Part shown: positions 6,916 through 15,130 of the stretch, in pieces
How positions within the stretch are numbered: the stretch's first letter is position 1
Layout of the letters: every line of letters starts with the position of its first letter
Source of the DNA: Actinomycetota bacterium
GTDB taxonomy: Bacteria > Actinomycetota > Actinomycetes > S36-B12
Assembly: GCA_947449035.1 (NCBI GenBank)
Contig: CANFQC010000006.1
Coordinates: 1-64,000 of the forward strand
Length of the DNA stretch: 64,000 nt
Reading direction: 5' to 3'
Translations under genes and position numbers: made by a program
Notes under the pieces: generated by a model
The model's input: only the letters and a program-made list of their open reading frames with translations
Database searches by the model: none
Told to the model about the DNA's origin: nothing

Positions 6916-9237
6916 ATGCCTTCAGCAAGCCCTGCCACCGCGCGCCCGAAACCGAAGAAGGAACGGGCACGCAAGACCACCTCCAAGGCCACCGGAAAGG
7001 CCGGCTCGAAGAGCTCGGCAAAGAAGTCGTCAAAGCTCAAGCACAAGGCCGGCTCTGCACGCCCGATCTCCGGTACTCCCAAGAATCGCGCCGAGCGTCG
7101 TCGCGTCGAATTCGGCGATACCCGCTCCACTCGTGCCGAATCGCCCAAGCGCACCGATCGCACTGAGCGCTCAGGTTCCGCTTCTCGCACCGAGCGCTCA
7201 GATTCACCGCGTCGCTCGGACTCCTCGCATCGCAGTGAGCGCCCGGCAAGTCGTGATCCGCGTTCGCGCGATGAGCGTCCGCGCCAAGAGCGCGTGGGCA
7301 ATGATCGCCCGCGCAATGATCGGTTCGCATCGGATAAGCCGCGCACCGAGCGTGCAACCGAGCGTCCGCGTACCGATCGCTTCAGTTCAGATCGTCCGCG
7401 CACGGAGCGTCCGTACAGCGATCGTCCGCGTACCGAGCGTTCGGATCGTCCGACCAATGATCGTTACAACGATCGTCCGCGTAGCGATCGTCCGTCTTCG
7501 GACCGCCCCTACAACGATCGTCCGCGCAGCGATCGTCCGTCTTCGGACCGCCCCTACAACGATCGTCCGCGTACTGAGCGTTCGGATCGTCCGACCAATG
7601 ATCGTTACAACGATCGCCCGAGCAGTGATCGTCCGAGCTCGGATCGCCCGAGCTCGGATCGCCCGTACAGCGACCGCTCCTCGAGCAGCCGCTCATACAA
7701 CGATCGTCCGTCGAGCAGCCGCTCGTACGGTGATCGCCCGAGCAGTGACCGCGCGCGCAGCAGCTTCACTGATCGTCCGCAGAACTCGCGCACCAGCAGC
7801 GGTGACCGCACCTTTGCATCGAAGCGCGAGAACAACTACGCGGCCGATCAGGTCATGCCCAAGGCTTCACGTGAGGTCGAAGAGCAGTTCAATGTCATCG
7901 ATGATGCGCCGACCGAGGGCCTGTCATGGGCCGATCTGGGCGTCTCGTCGAACCTGGTGAGCGCACTCGCGCGCGGCGGCATCACGTCGCCATTCCCGAT
8001 TCAGTCGGCAACCCTGCCTGACGCGATCGCCGGGCGCGACATCCTCGGCCGTGGCCAGACCGGTTCGGGCAAGACCCTGGCCTTCGGCTTGGCGATGCTC
8101 ACCCGCCTCGCGGGCAAGAAGGCATACCCGAATAAGCCGCTGGGCCTCGTGCTCGTTCCGACTCGCGAGCTCGCGATGCAGGTCAACGATGCACTCTCCC
8201 CGCTCGCTGACTCAATCGGACTGAAGGTTCGCCTGATCGCCGGCGGCATGCCGTACCAGAAGCAGCTCTTCGCCCTCGATCGCGGAGTTCCGATCCTGGT
8301 GGCCACCCCCGGTCGACTGATGGACCTCGTCAATCGCGGTGCGTGCGATCTTTCCGATGTCTGCGTCACGGTTCTCGACGAAGCCGACCAGATGGCTGAC
8401 ATGGGCTTCATGCCAATCGTGCGCGAGATTCTCGACTGCACCAAGGAAGGCAGCCAGCGCCTGCTGTTCAGTGCCACCCTTGATGGCGATGTGGATCATC
8501 TCGTCAAGCGTTACCTGAACAACCCGGCTCGTCATTCACTCGCCGCGGTGCATGCTCCCGTCGACACGATGGAGCACGCTGTTCTTATCATCCATCCGAA
8601 GGACAAAGACGAGATCTCCGCGGAGATCGGCGCACGCGAGGGACGCACGATCTTCTTCGTGCGCACCCAGGCGGCGGTCGATCGTCTCGCTGAGTACCTC
8701 TGCGCCCAGGGCATCCCTGTCGGCGCGCTGCACGGTGGAAAGACCCAGGCCGTGCGCACGCGCACGCTCAATGCCTTCCGTGAGGGCGTGACTCCCGCAC
8801 TCGTGGCAACTGACGTGGCCGCTCGCGGTATCCACGTCGATGGCATCAGCCTTGTCGTGCATGTCGATGCACCGACTGACCCGAAGGACTATCTGCACCG
8901 CGCCGGGCGTACTGCTCGTGCCGGCGAGGAGGGCACGGTCGTCACTCTGTCGTCACCGCGCCAGCAGAAGTTCGTCGAATCTCTGACTAAGAAGGCCGGC
9001 GTCAACCCGATGATCGTTCGCGTGCGCCCGGGTGACTCCGAGCTCATCTCGATCACTGGTGCCAAGACCCCGACCGGTGTCCCGTGGGAGCCGCCGAAGG
9101 AGCGCGAGCGTCCGTCGAAGCCGTATGGACAAGGTGGCGGTCGCAGTGGTGGCTTCAACCGCGGTGGCCCGCGTCGCACAGGTAGCGGTAGCGGCGGCGG
9201 CAAGCCGTCGTACTCCCGCTCGCGCGGTCGCGACTAA
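6916..9237 (+). CDS. DEAD-box RNA helicase with a long Arg/Ser/Asp/Pro repeat N-terminal arm
   Basis: The helicase core (about residues 314–700) has the Q-motif region, Walker A GQTGSGKT near 380, VLDEADQM near 487, SATL and the C-terminal HRAGRTARAG, so it is an ATP-dependent DEAD-box RNA helicase. Before it comes a Lys/Ala/Ser-rich start and then about 190 residues of degenerate DRPR(S/T)(D/E)RP repeats (roughly residues 109–295); after it is a short Gly/Arg/Ser tail. Such disordered arms are common on RNA-binding helicases, but this one is unusually long and repetitive. I start at 6916 (MPSASPATARPKPKKERARK); an in-frame ATG at 6805 would add 37 residues of less typical composition. The roughly 250-bp leader before 6916 holds no other gene. 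Confidence 0.92.
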   Translation: MPSASPATARPKPKKERARKTTSKATGKAGSKSSAKKSSKLKHKAGSARPISGTPKNRAERRRVEFGDTRSTRAESPKRTDRTERSGSASRTERSDSPRRSDSSHRSERPASRDPRSRDERPRQERVGNDRPRNDRFASDKPRTERATERPRTDRFSSDRPRTERPYSDRPRTERSDRPTNDRYNDRPRSDRPSSDRPYNDRPRSDRPSSDRPYNDRPRTERSDRPTNDRYNDRPSSDRPSSDRPSSDRPYSDRSSSSRSYNDRPSSSRSYGDRPSSDRARSSFTDRPQNSRTSSGDRTFASKRENNYAADQVMPKASREVEEQFNVIDDAPTEGLSWADLGVSSNLVSALARGGITSPFPIQSATLPDAIAGRDILGRGQTGSGKTLAFGLAMLTRLAGKKAYPNKPLGLVLVPTRELAMQVNDALSPLADSIGLKVRLIAGGMPYQKQLFALDRGVPILVATPGRLMDLVNRGACDLSDVCVTVLDEADQMADMGFMPIVREILDCTKEGSQRLLFSATLDGDVDHLVKRYLNNPARHSLAAVHAPVDTMEHAVLIIHPKDKDEISAEIGAREGRTIFFVRTQAAVDRLAEYLCAQGIPVGALHGGKTQAVRTRTLNAFREGVTPALVATDVAARGIHVDGISLVVHVDAPTDPKDYLHRAGRTARAGEEGTVVTLSSPRQQKFVESLTKKAGVNPMIVRVRPGDSELISITGAKTPTGVPWEPPKERERPSKPYGQGGGRSGGFNRGGPRRTGSGSGGGKPSYSRSRGRD
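7420..7617 (+). repeat. In-frame tandem repeats encoding the helicase RS/DRP arm
   Basis: Two adjacent 45-bp units (7471–7515 and 7516–7560) differ by a single base, and the 57-bp blocks 7420–7476 and 7561–7617 are nearly identical, so a roughly 141-bp segment has been duplicated. The elementary unit is GATCGTCCG followed by a variable codon group. All units are multiples of three and keep the helicase frame. Weaker copies extend from about 7240 to 7800. Confidence 0.9.
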
Positions 9238-9250
9238 ACATCGACATAGG

Positions 9251-9285
9251 AAAGGGGCTCGGACACCAGGTGTCCGAGCCCCTTT
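9251..9285. terminator. Bidirectional terminator between convergent genes
   Basis: A perfect 17-bp inverted repeat (9251–9267 and 9269–9285, AAAGGGGCTCGGACACC and its complement) closes on a tiny loop and is followed by TTTCTTTCTTG. It lies between the stop of the helicase gene and the stop of the convergent permease gene, so it can end transcripts from both sides. Confidence 0.92.
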
Positions 9286-9300
9286 CTTTCTTGTACTGGC

Positions 9301-10770
9301 TTACAGCTTGACCGGACCTTGCTCCTCGGCGGTAAGCCCCGAGAAGTCCGACAGCGCGGTCGAGCGTGTCTTCAGTGCGAATGATGCGAGGAGACCAACG
9401 ATGAACACCGCGAGCGCGAAGTACACGGCGTAGATCGTCGGCGACGTGACCTGGTAGACCGTTCCGAAGATTGCCGCGCCGGTAACCACGATGCCGACCA
9501 ATGCCGCGAGATACACGGCCCACTGCTTCGGATGATCCTTGAGCCCACGAATCGCGCCGACGGCCATCAACAGATAGATGCAGGCCAGTGCAAAACCACC
9601 GACAGTGGATAGCCAACTGAAGACCGCCACGTAATGCGGAAGGCCTTCGAGCGCCACAAAGCCTTCGACCCATTCCGTAAGCACGATCACTATCGCGAAG
9701 AGCGCCAAGACCACGACGCTTGCGGCAAGCGGAGTACCTCGACGTGAAACCTTCGCTATGCCCTTCGGCAGTCGGTTGTCGCGAGCCATGGCGAAAAGGC
9801 CTCGCGAACCAGCGACGGAGCAGCCGATCAGCACAGCCAGCATGTCGAGCACGACAACGATTTCGAGCAAGCGGCGGATAAACACTGACCCGAATCCACC
9901 GTCCTCGACAGGGCCAGCGAGTCCGAAGAGCGGGGCGCCCGCGTTCTGCCCGATCGCGTCAATGCTGAAGTGGTAGCCGGCCACCTGCGCATACGCGCCG
10001 ATGATGTAGAAGCCCGTGATGGCCAGGACTGCGATGAGAACCGCACGAGGGATATCGCGCTTGGGGTTCTTGGTCTCCTCGCCGAGATTGGCGGAGGTCT
10101 CGAAACCGGTGAAGAGCAGAACGCCGTAGAGAACTCCGAAGAGAATTCCTGTCCAGCCATCAGGCGAACTACTGGGGCTGAAGGCGGTGCTGACACTGTT
10201 GTCGCCGCCGACCTTGGCGATTACGACGATGAAGAAGATGAGCACTACAGCGATCGAGAAGAGAGCAAGAACAAGCTGTGCTCGAGTCGAGATTGCGACA
10301 CCGAGATACAGCACGAGACCCACGATGATCATGAGGACTATTGACCAGCCGAGGGTGTTGAGGATCGGGTTCCCGAACTCGGCATCGAGGGTGTCATGCA
10401 AGGTTCCGGCAATCATGATGAGAATGCCGCCGCCAAGTGCGATCACGCCGATGTAGTAAAGGTAGCCGGCTGCGCCGCCGATCTTGCTGCCCAGACCATC
10501 AGTCACGTAGTCGTAGAGAGAACCTGCTGCCTGGATTCGCTTGGAGTACTGCGCCACGATCCAACCGAGTCCAAGAACGCCCACGGCAGCGATGACTACT
10601 GACAGGGGCACTGCAGCACCTGCGCCCTTGCCTGATGCGTTGAGTCCGACAAGAAGTGGCACGAGGAAGGCGATCGAGAAGACCGGTCCCATGAAGCCAA
10701 CGGACTGAGCAATGGCATCAAGCAGGGAGAGTTTCTTCTTGCCGCCTAGTCGCTGAGCTTGGTCTGACAT
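9301..10770 (-). CDS. APC-family amino acid permease
   Basis: The 489-aa protein has about twelve to fourteen hydrophobic segments and the APC-superfamily pattern. Helix 1 contains AIAQSVGFMGPVFS; the loop after helix 6 has GFETSANLGEETKNPKRDIPRAV, the classic consensus for amino acid and polyamine permeases. It imports or exchanges an amino acid or amine at the cytoplasmic membrane; specificity is not readable. The start ATG at 10770 follows AAGGGAA. The gene stands alone, convergent with the helicase and following an upstream spacer of about 185 bp in which I see no gene. Confidence 0.9.
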   Translation of the reverse strand: MSDQAQRLGGKKKLSLLDAIAQSVGFMGPVFSIAFLVPLLVGLNASGKGAGAAVPLSVVIAAVGVLGLGWIVAQYSKRIQAAGSLYDYVTDGLGSKIGGAAGYLYYIGVIALGGGILIMIAGTLHDTLDAEFGNPILNTLGWSIVLMIIVGLVLYLGVAISTRAQLVLALFSIAVVLIFFIVVIAKVGGDNSVSTAFSPSSSPDGWTGILFGVLYGVLLFTGFETSANLGEETKNPKRDIPRAVLIAVLAITGFYIIGAYAQVAGYHFSIDAIGQNAGAPLFGLAGPVEDGGFGSVFIRRLLEIVVVLDMLAVLIGCSVAGSRGLFAMARDNRLPKGIAKVSRRGTPLAASVVVLALFAIVIVLTEWVEGFVALEGLPHYVAVFSWLSTVGGFALACIYLLMAVGAIRGLKDHPKQWAVYLAALVGIVVTGAAIFGTVYQVTSPTIYAVYFALAVFIVGLLASFALKTRSTALSDFSGLTAEEQGPVKL

Positions 10771-10955
10771 GCGGTTCCCTTCATCAGGGCCACAGCCTTG
10801 AGGCGAGGCCTATGAGGGTGAATCTAGTGAGATGGAAGCAAGAAAGTACTCACTTTAGGAGCGAGGACGCGCAGACATTTCGCACGAGAGCTCTCGTGTG
10901 CTGGGTGCAGCGCTCACGAGTCGCAGGTGAAAGTGAACCTGCGCGCCCAGTCGTA

Positions 10956-12101
10956 CTACTTGCGGTTGGGGCTGATGCCGAGAGACAACCCGGCCAGACC
11001 ACGTGGTCGCTTACCGAGTTGTTCTGCGATTGCACGGATGGCCAGCGATGCCGGGGCTTCAGGGTCGCTGAGTACCAGCGGATGACCGGAGTCGCCGCCC
11101 TCGCGCAGCTTTACGTCAAAGGGGATCTTGCCGAGTAGTGGCACATTCGTGCCGAGAACCTCGGTGAGTTGCTCGGCGACGAGGGAACCGCCGCCAATGC
11201 CGAAGAGATCCATCGGCTCTCCGCACTTCGGGCAGGGGAATGAGCTCATGTTCTCGATGACGCCCGCAACCTTTTGATGTGTCTGTGCCGCAAGGGTTCC
11301 GGCGCGCACAGCAACGTCAGCTGCTGCCGCCTGCGGAGTCGTGACGAGCACGAGTTCTGCTCCGGGTAGAAGGCTCGCGGTCGACAGCGCGATATCGCCG
11401 GTTCCGGGTGGAAGGTCGAGAAGTAGTACGTCGAGATCGCCCCAGTAGACGTCCTTCAGGAATGACTCGAGGTAGCGATGCAGCATGGGGCCGCGGAAAG
11501 CAACGGGCTGAGTAACTCCGCCGGGCTTGAACGGTGCCATGGAGATGACACGCACGCCGTAACCGGTCGGCGGCATGATCATGCCCTCGACCTGAGTGGG
11601 GGGAGTGCTCGCATTGAGCATGCGCGGGATCGAGTGACCGTAGATGTCTGCATCGACCAGGCCGACTGACAGGCCCATGTCAGCCATTGCCGCCGCGAGG
11701 TTGGCAGTGAGTGAAGACTTTCCGACACCGCCCTTGCCGGAAGCGATCGCGTAGACACGAGTGAGTGAACCGGGCTGCGAGAACGGAATCTCACGATCAT
11801 CGGCACCGCCACTGAGCAACTTCTTGAGCTCTGCGCGCTGCTCCTCGCTCATGACGTCGAGTTCGACCAGGACCTCGGTCACGTGCGGCACCTTGCTGAC
11901 AGCAGCGACCACGCGGTCGGTGATGGTCTCGCGCATCGGGCAGCCAGAGATTGTCAGGAAGACGCCAACTGTGACGATGCCGCCGGAGATGTCAACGCCC
12001 TTGAGCATGCCGATCTCGGTGATCGGACGATGGATCTCCGGATCCTTGACGGTGGCGAGGGCAGCCTCGATGGCGGAGAGATCAGGAGTGGGCATGCCCA
12101 C
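10956..12101 (-). CDS. mrp: Mrp/ApbC-family P-loop ATPase, iron–sulfur cluster carrier
   Basis: The 381-aa protein has an N-terminal MIP18/DUF59 domain (IEAALATVKDPEIHRPITEIGM; GCPMRETI near residue 54), then the deviant Walker A ASGKGGVGKSS at about 120 and the DADIYGHSIPRM motif. Near 280 a CPKCG pair provides the CxxC that bridges a labile Fe–S cluster. It is a cytosolic scaffold or carrier that delivers Fe–S clusters to apoproteins. Its neighbours, DUF1003 and an MgtE-N/CBS protein, form a conserved actinobacterial block (compare the Rv1229c–Rv1232c region of M. tuberculosis, from memory). It starts 11 bp downstream of the DUF1003 stop. Confidence 0.93.
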   Translation of the reverse strand: MGMPTPDLSAIEAALATVKDPEIHRPITEIGMLKGVDISGGIVTVGVFLTISGCPMRETITDRVVAAVSKVPHVTEVLVELDVMSEEQRAELKKLLSGGADDREIPFSQPGSLTRVYAIASGKGGVGKSSLTANLAAAMADMGLSVGLVDADIYGHSIPRMLNASTPPTQVEGMIMPPTGYGVRVISMAPFKPGGVTQPVAFRGPMLHRYLESFLKDVYWGDLDVLLLDLPPGTGDIALSTASLLPGAELVLVTTPQAAAADVAVRAGTLAAQTHQKVAGVIENMSSFPCPKCGEPMDLFGIGGGSLVAEQLTEVLGTNVPLLGKIPFDVKLREGGDSGHPLVLSDPEAPASLAIRAIAEQLGKRPRGLAGLSLGISPNRK

Positions 12102-12112
12102 GATGGTAGGTG

Positions 12113-12652
12113 TCAGGCCGAAGGCGTGCTCGAGGAGGTGGGCTCCTCGGGCTCTGACTTGCTCTCCTTGATGCGATCGGCGAGATCATCGAGGAGGTCG
12201 CGAAGTTCTCCACGCACGTAGTCACGCGTGGCGACATCGTTGAGGGCTAGGCGCAGACCGGCGATCTCACGTGCGAGGTAGTCACTGTCGGCGAGCAGAC
12301 GCTCGGTGCGCGCACGATCCTCCTGGTACTGCACGCGGTCGCGGTCAGACTGGCGATTTTGCGCAAGCAGGATCAGGGGCGCGGCATACGAGGCCTGCAG
12401 TGACAAAAGCAGCGTCAAGAAGATGAACGGGAACGGATCGATCTGCCACTGCTCGGGAGCCAGGGTGTTCCAGCCGACCCAGATGACGACGAAACTGGTC
12501 ATCCAGGCGATGAATGCCCAGGAGCCGATGTAGCGTGCGACCTTCTCGGACACGCGACCGAACGTCTCGGGATCGTATGACGGGCGCAGTGAACGGCCGC
12601 GCTCCATCGGTTGATCGAGGCGGGGCGCCTTGCCCTTGCGCGGGCTAGCCAT
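12113..12652 (-). CDS. DUF1003 membrane protein
   Basis: The 179-aa protein has a basic N-terminus, two transmembrane segments (about residues 43–62 and 72–95; IGSWAFIAWMTSFVVIWVGW and FPFIFLTLLLSLQASYAAPLIL) with the DUF1003 signature LLSLQASYAAPLILLAQNRQSDRDR, then a charged helical tail likely to be coiled. I start at 12652, which has AGGA upstream and overlaps the MgtE-like gene's stop by 8 bp; the longer frame begins at 12667. DUF1003 has no established biochemical role. Position between the MgtE-N and Mrp genes suggests a single transcript. Confidence 0.88.
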   Translation of the reverse strand: MASPRKGKAPRLDQPMERGRSLRPSYDPETFGRVSEKVARYIGSWAFIAWMTSFVVIWVGWNTLAPEQWQIDPFPFIFLTLLLSLQASYAAPLILLAQNRQSDRDRVQYQEDRARTERLLADSDYLAREIAGLRLALNDVATRDYVRGELRDLLDDLADRIKESKSEPEEPTSSSTPSA

Positions 12653-13892
12653 CTGAATCCTGCTCACGCCAGTTGTCGGGCAGCATGTGGTCGATGACGT
12701 CGTCGACGGTCACGGTTCCGAGAAGTCGATCGTTCTCGTCGATGACAGGCACGGCTACGAGGTTGTAGGCAGCGAAGTAACGAGTGACCTCGGCCAGCGG
12801 GGCATCAGCAGTGATGGGCTCGAGACTTGTGTCGATGACTGCGGACACCAATGTGCCAGGCGCCTCGCGGAGCAAACGTTGGAAGTGGCAGGTGCCAAGG
12901 AACTTGCCCGTAGGGGTCTCCGTAGGGGAACGCGTGACGTACACCTGTGACGCAAGTGCGGGCGAAAGATCGGCATTGCGAATCTGAGCGAGCGCATCAG
13001 CGACCGTCGCATCGGGCGGCAGCACGATCGGTTCGGTGGTCATCATGCCGCCGGCGGAGAAGTCGTCGTACGACAGAAGTCGACGAATGTCATCAGCCTC
13101 TTCAGGCTCCATGCGCTCGAGAAGGTCAGCGGCCTGCTCCGGAGGCAGCTCGGAGATGAGGTCAGCTGCGTCATCGGGAGACATCTCTTCGAGAACGTCA
13201 GCAGCTCGCTCGGCCTCAAGGGCCTGCAAGATCTCAACCCGATCCTCTTCGGGCATTTCCTCAAGCACGTCGGCAAGGCGCTCGTCATCGAGTTCACGCG
13301 CGACTTCGATACGACGCTTGTCAGGAAGATCGCGAAGTGCGTTCGCGAGGTCAGCGGGAACCATCGACTCGAGAACCGAGAGCAACTGCTCAGCAGGCTG
13401 ATCCACTGAAGGAAGCGAGAGCCCGCGGATGTCTTCCCAGTCGACGACGAACTTCTCGTGCTTGCGGCGGAAGCCCGCGCCTCCGCGACGAACGAACAGT
13501 TGAGTCACGAACCAGTCACGCGTGCGACTTTGCTCCACTGCCATGTCGAGCACGGTGACCTGCTCGCTGGATGCAACGAGGTCGACCGTGCGATCGAGAA
13601 GCTCGGCAGCGACGAGAGTTTCATTCGGACGCTGCTCGAATCGGCGAAGGTTCAGTGCACCGGTGACGATGACGGTGCCGGCATCGATGGCGGTGACCTT
13701 GGTCATCGGAACGAAGATGCGTCGGCGTGGTTGAACCTCGACCACGAGGCCGGTCAGTCGAGGGGGGTTCAGTCCGGTGCGCAGCACCATGACCCCGTCG
13801 CGGACCTTGCCGACCTGATCGCCATTGGAATCGAAGACACCGATCCCCGAGAGGCGGGCGAGGAAGATCCTCGTTGCGGCGCTGGTCGTCAC
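12645..13892 (-). CDS. Soluble PRC-barrel/MgtE-N/CBS-domain protein (no MgtE channel domain)
   Basis: The 415-aa protein has an N-terminal PRC-barrel-like region (residues about 1–150, with two copies of a GxxVGKV/VTAIDAGTV type strand pattern). A superhelical MgtE N-domain follows (about 150–285, repeated ADVLEEMPEEDRVEILQALE-like helices), then two CBS motifs. In true MgtE channels this cytosolic module senses Mg2+ and a five-helix pore follows; here the protein ends after the CBS pair with no membrane segment. It may be a Mg2+ or nucleotide sensor acting on another protein; the coupled DUF1003 membrane protein is a natural candidate (inference). The start is GTG at 13892 without a clear Shine-Dalgarno. 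Confidence 0.88.
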   Translation of the reverse strand: MTTSAATRIFLARLSGIGVFDSNGDQVGKVRDGVMVLRTGLNPPRLTGLVVEVQPRRRIFVPMTKVTAIDAGTVIVTGALNLRRFEQRPNETLVAAELLDRTVDLVASSEQVTVLDMAVEQSRTRDWFVTQLFVRRGGAGFRRKHEKFVVDWEDIRGLSLPSVDQPAEQLLSVLESMVPADLANALRDLPDKRRIEVARELDDERLADVLEEMPEEDRVEILQALEAERAADVLEEMSPDDAADLISELPPEQAADLLERMEPEEADDIRRLLSYDDFSAGGMMTTEPIVLPPDATVADALAQIRNADLSPALASQVYVTRSPTETPTGKFLGTCHFQRLLREAPGTLVSAVIDTSLEPITADAPLAEVTRYFAAYNLVAVPVIDENDRLLGTVTVDDVIDHMLPDNWREQDSDG

Positions 13893-14125
13893 GGAGGAAG
13901 GCTACCGCCCCTCAAGCCTCATCCGTCACTCGCTTTTCGCTCCTCGGCGGGCTCGAGACTCGTCCCACCGATCGGGATGGCCCAAGTGGCTTAGATCACC
14001 TCGGTGGAGACCCGCTCCACGAGGGATTGCGGCAAAGTGGGCTCCATCACTTCGAGAGTTCGGCCCTGGACGAATTACTAGGACTCCCGATATTCTTGTG
14101 TCCACAAGTTTCCGAGGAGGACCGC

Positions 14126-15076
14126 ATGCTGCGCTCACGCCGTTCGAACCTGGCCGTTCCGGGTTCTAGCCCCAAGATGCTCGAGAAGGCCAAGGGCCTC
14201 GCCGCTGACCAGGTGTTCATGGATATCGAGGACGCCGTCGCGCCCTTGGCCAAGCCTGATGCGCGCAAGAACATCGTCGCGGCGCTGAATGAGGGCGGCT
14301 ACGAGGGCAAGGTGCGCTCGGTGCGCGTCAATGACTGGACCACCCAGTGGACCTACGCCGATGTCATCGAGGTTGTCGAAGGTGCCGGCCAGAACCTCGA
14401 CTGCATCATGCTTCCGAAGGTTCAGACCGCTGAGCAGATCGTCGCGCTCGATCTCCTCCTCACTCAGCTCGAGAAGTCGAACGGTTTCGAGGTTGGTCGC
14501 ATCGGCATCGAAGCGCAGATCGAGAACGCACTCGGCCTGATCAACGTCGACGCGATCGCCACGGCGAGCCCGCGCGTAGAGACCATCATCTTCGGCCCGG
14601 CTGACTTCATGGCCTCGATCAACATGAAGTCACTCGTCGTTGGCGAGCAGCCCCCGGGATACGACGTCGGCGACGCGTACCACTACATCTTGATGCGCAT
14701 CCTCATGGCTGCTCGTGCCCACGACAAGCAGGCCATTGACGGCCCGTACCTGGCGATCAAGGATCTTGAGGGCTACCGCCGTGTCGCTGGTCGCTCTGCC
14801 GCACTCGGCTTTGACGGCAAGTGGGTGCTGCATCCCGATCAGGTCGCCGCAGCCAATGAGGTCTTCTCACCGAACCAGGGCGATTACGACCACGCCGAGC
14901 TCATCCTCGACGCGTACGACTACTACACCTCAGCCGCCGGCGGCGCTCGAGGTGCGGTAATGCTGGGAGACGAGATGATTGATGAGGCCAGCCGCAAGAT
15001 GGCGCTCGTCGTCTCCGCCAAGGGCCGCGCCGCGGGCATGGCGCGCACCACCTCATTCACCCCGCCCGAGGCGTAA
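14126..15076 (+). CDS. mcl: HpcH/HpaI-family CoA-ester lyase, malyl-CoA/beta-methylmalyl-CoA lyase-like
   Basis: The 316-aa protein begins MLRSRRSNLAVPGSSPKMLE after a perfect GAGGAGG (14114–14120). It shows CitE/Mcl family features: MDIEDAVAP, KVRSVRVND, IMLPKV, QIENALGL and FDGKWVLHPDQV. The enzyme cleaves or forms malyl-CoA-type thioesters from glyoxylate and acetyl- or propionyl-CoA with Mg2+. From memory the sequence is very close to the Streptomyces enzyme in the ethylmalonyl-CoA cluster (SCO6471 type). The acyl-CoA dehydrogenase 54 bp downstream matches the methylsuccinyl-CoA dehydrogenase of that cluster, which supports the same role. A frame upstream of 14126 stays open but is non-coding leader. 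Confidence 0.88.
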   Translation: MLRSRRSNLAVPGSSPKMLEKAKGLAADQVFMDIEDAVAPLAKPDARKNIVAALNEGGYEGKVRSVRVNDWTTQWTYADVIEVVEGAGQNLDCIMLPKVQTAEQIVALDLLLTQLEKSNGFEVGRIGIEAQIENALGLINVDAIATASPRVETIIFGPADFMASINMKSLVVGEQPPGYDVGDAYHYILMRILMAARAHDKQAIDGPYLAIKDLEGYRRVAGRSAALGFDGKWVLHPDQVAAANEVFSPNQGDYDHAELILDAYDYYTSAAGGARGAVMLGDEMIDEASRKMALVVSAKGRAAGMARTTSFTPPEA

Positions 15077-15130
15077 CACTCAGCACGACATACAAGCCGA
15101 ATAACGACCCACGCAGAAGAGGAAGTCACC

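Noticed and set aside
6825..7457. 210-codon reading frame antisense to the helicase arm
   Set aside because: Its repetitive RSVRGRS composition is just the complement of the DRP repeat codons; no ribosome site or homology.
7240..7800. CRISPR-like periodic repeats
   Set aside because: Units are contiguous, of variable length in multiples of three, and in frame with the helicase; there are no spacers.
10812..11138. 108-codon plus-strand frame at the end of mrp
   Set aside because: Mostly antisense to the mrp C-terminus and the spacer; no ribosome site.
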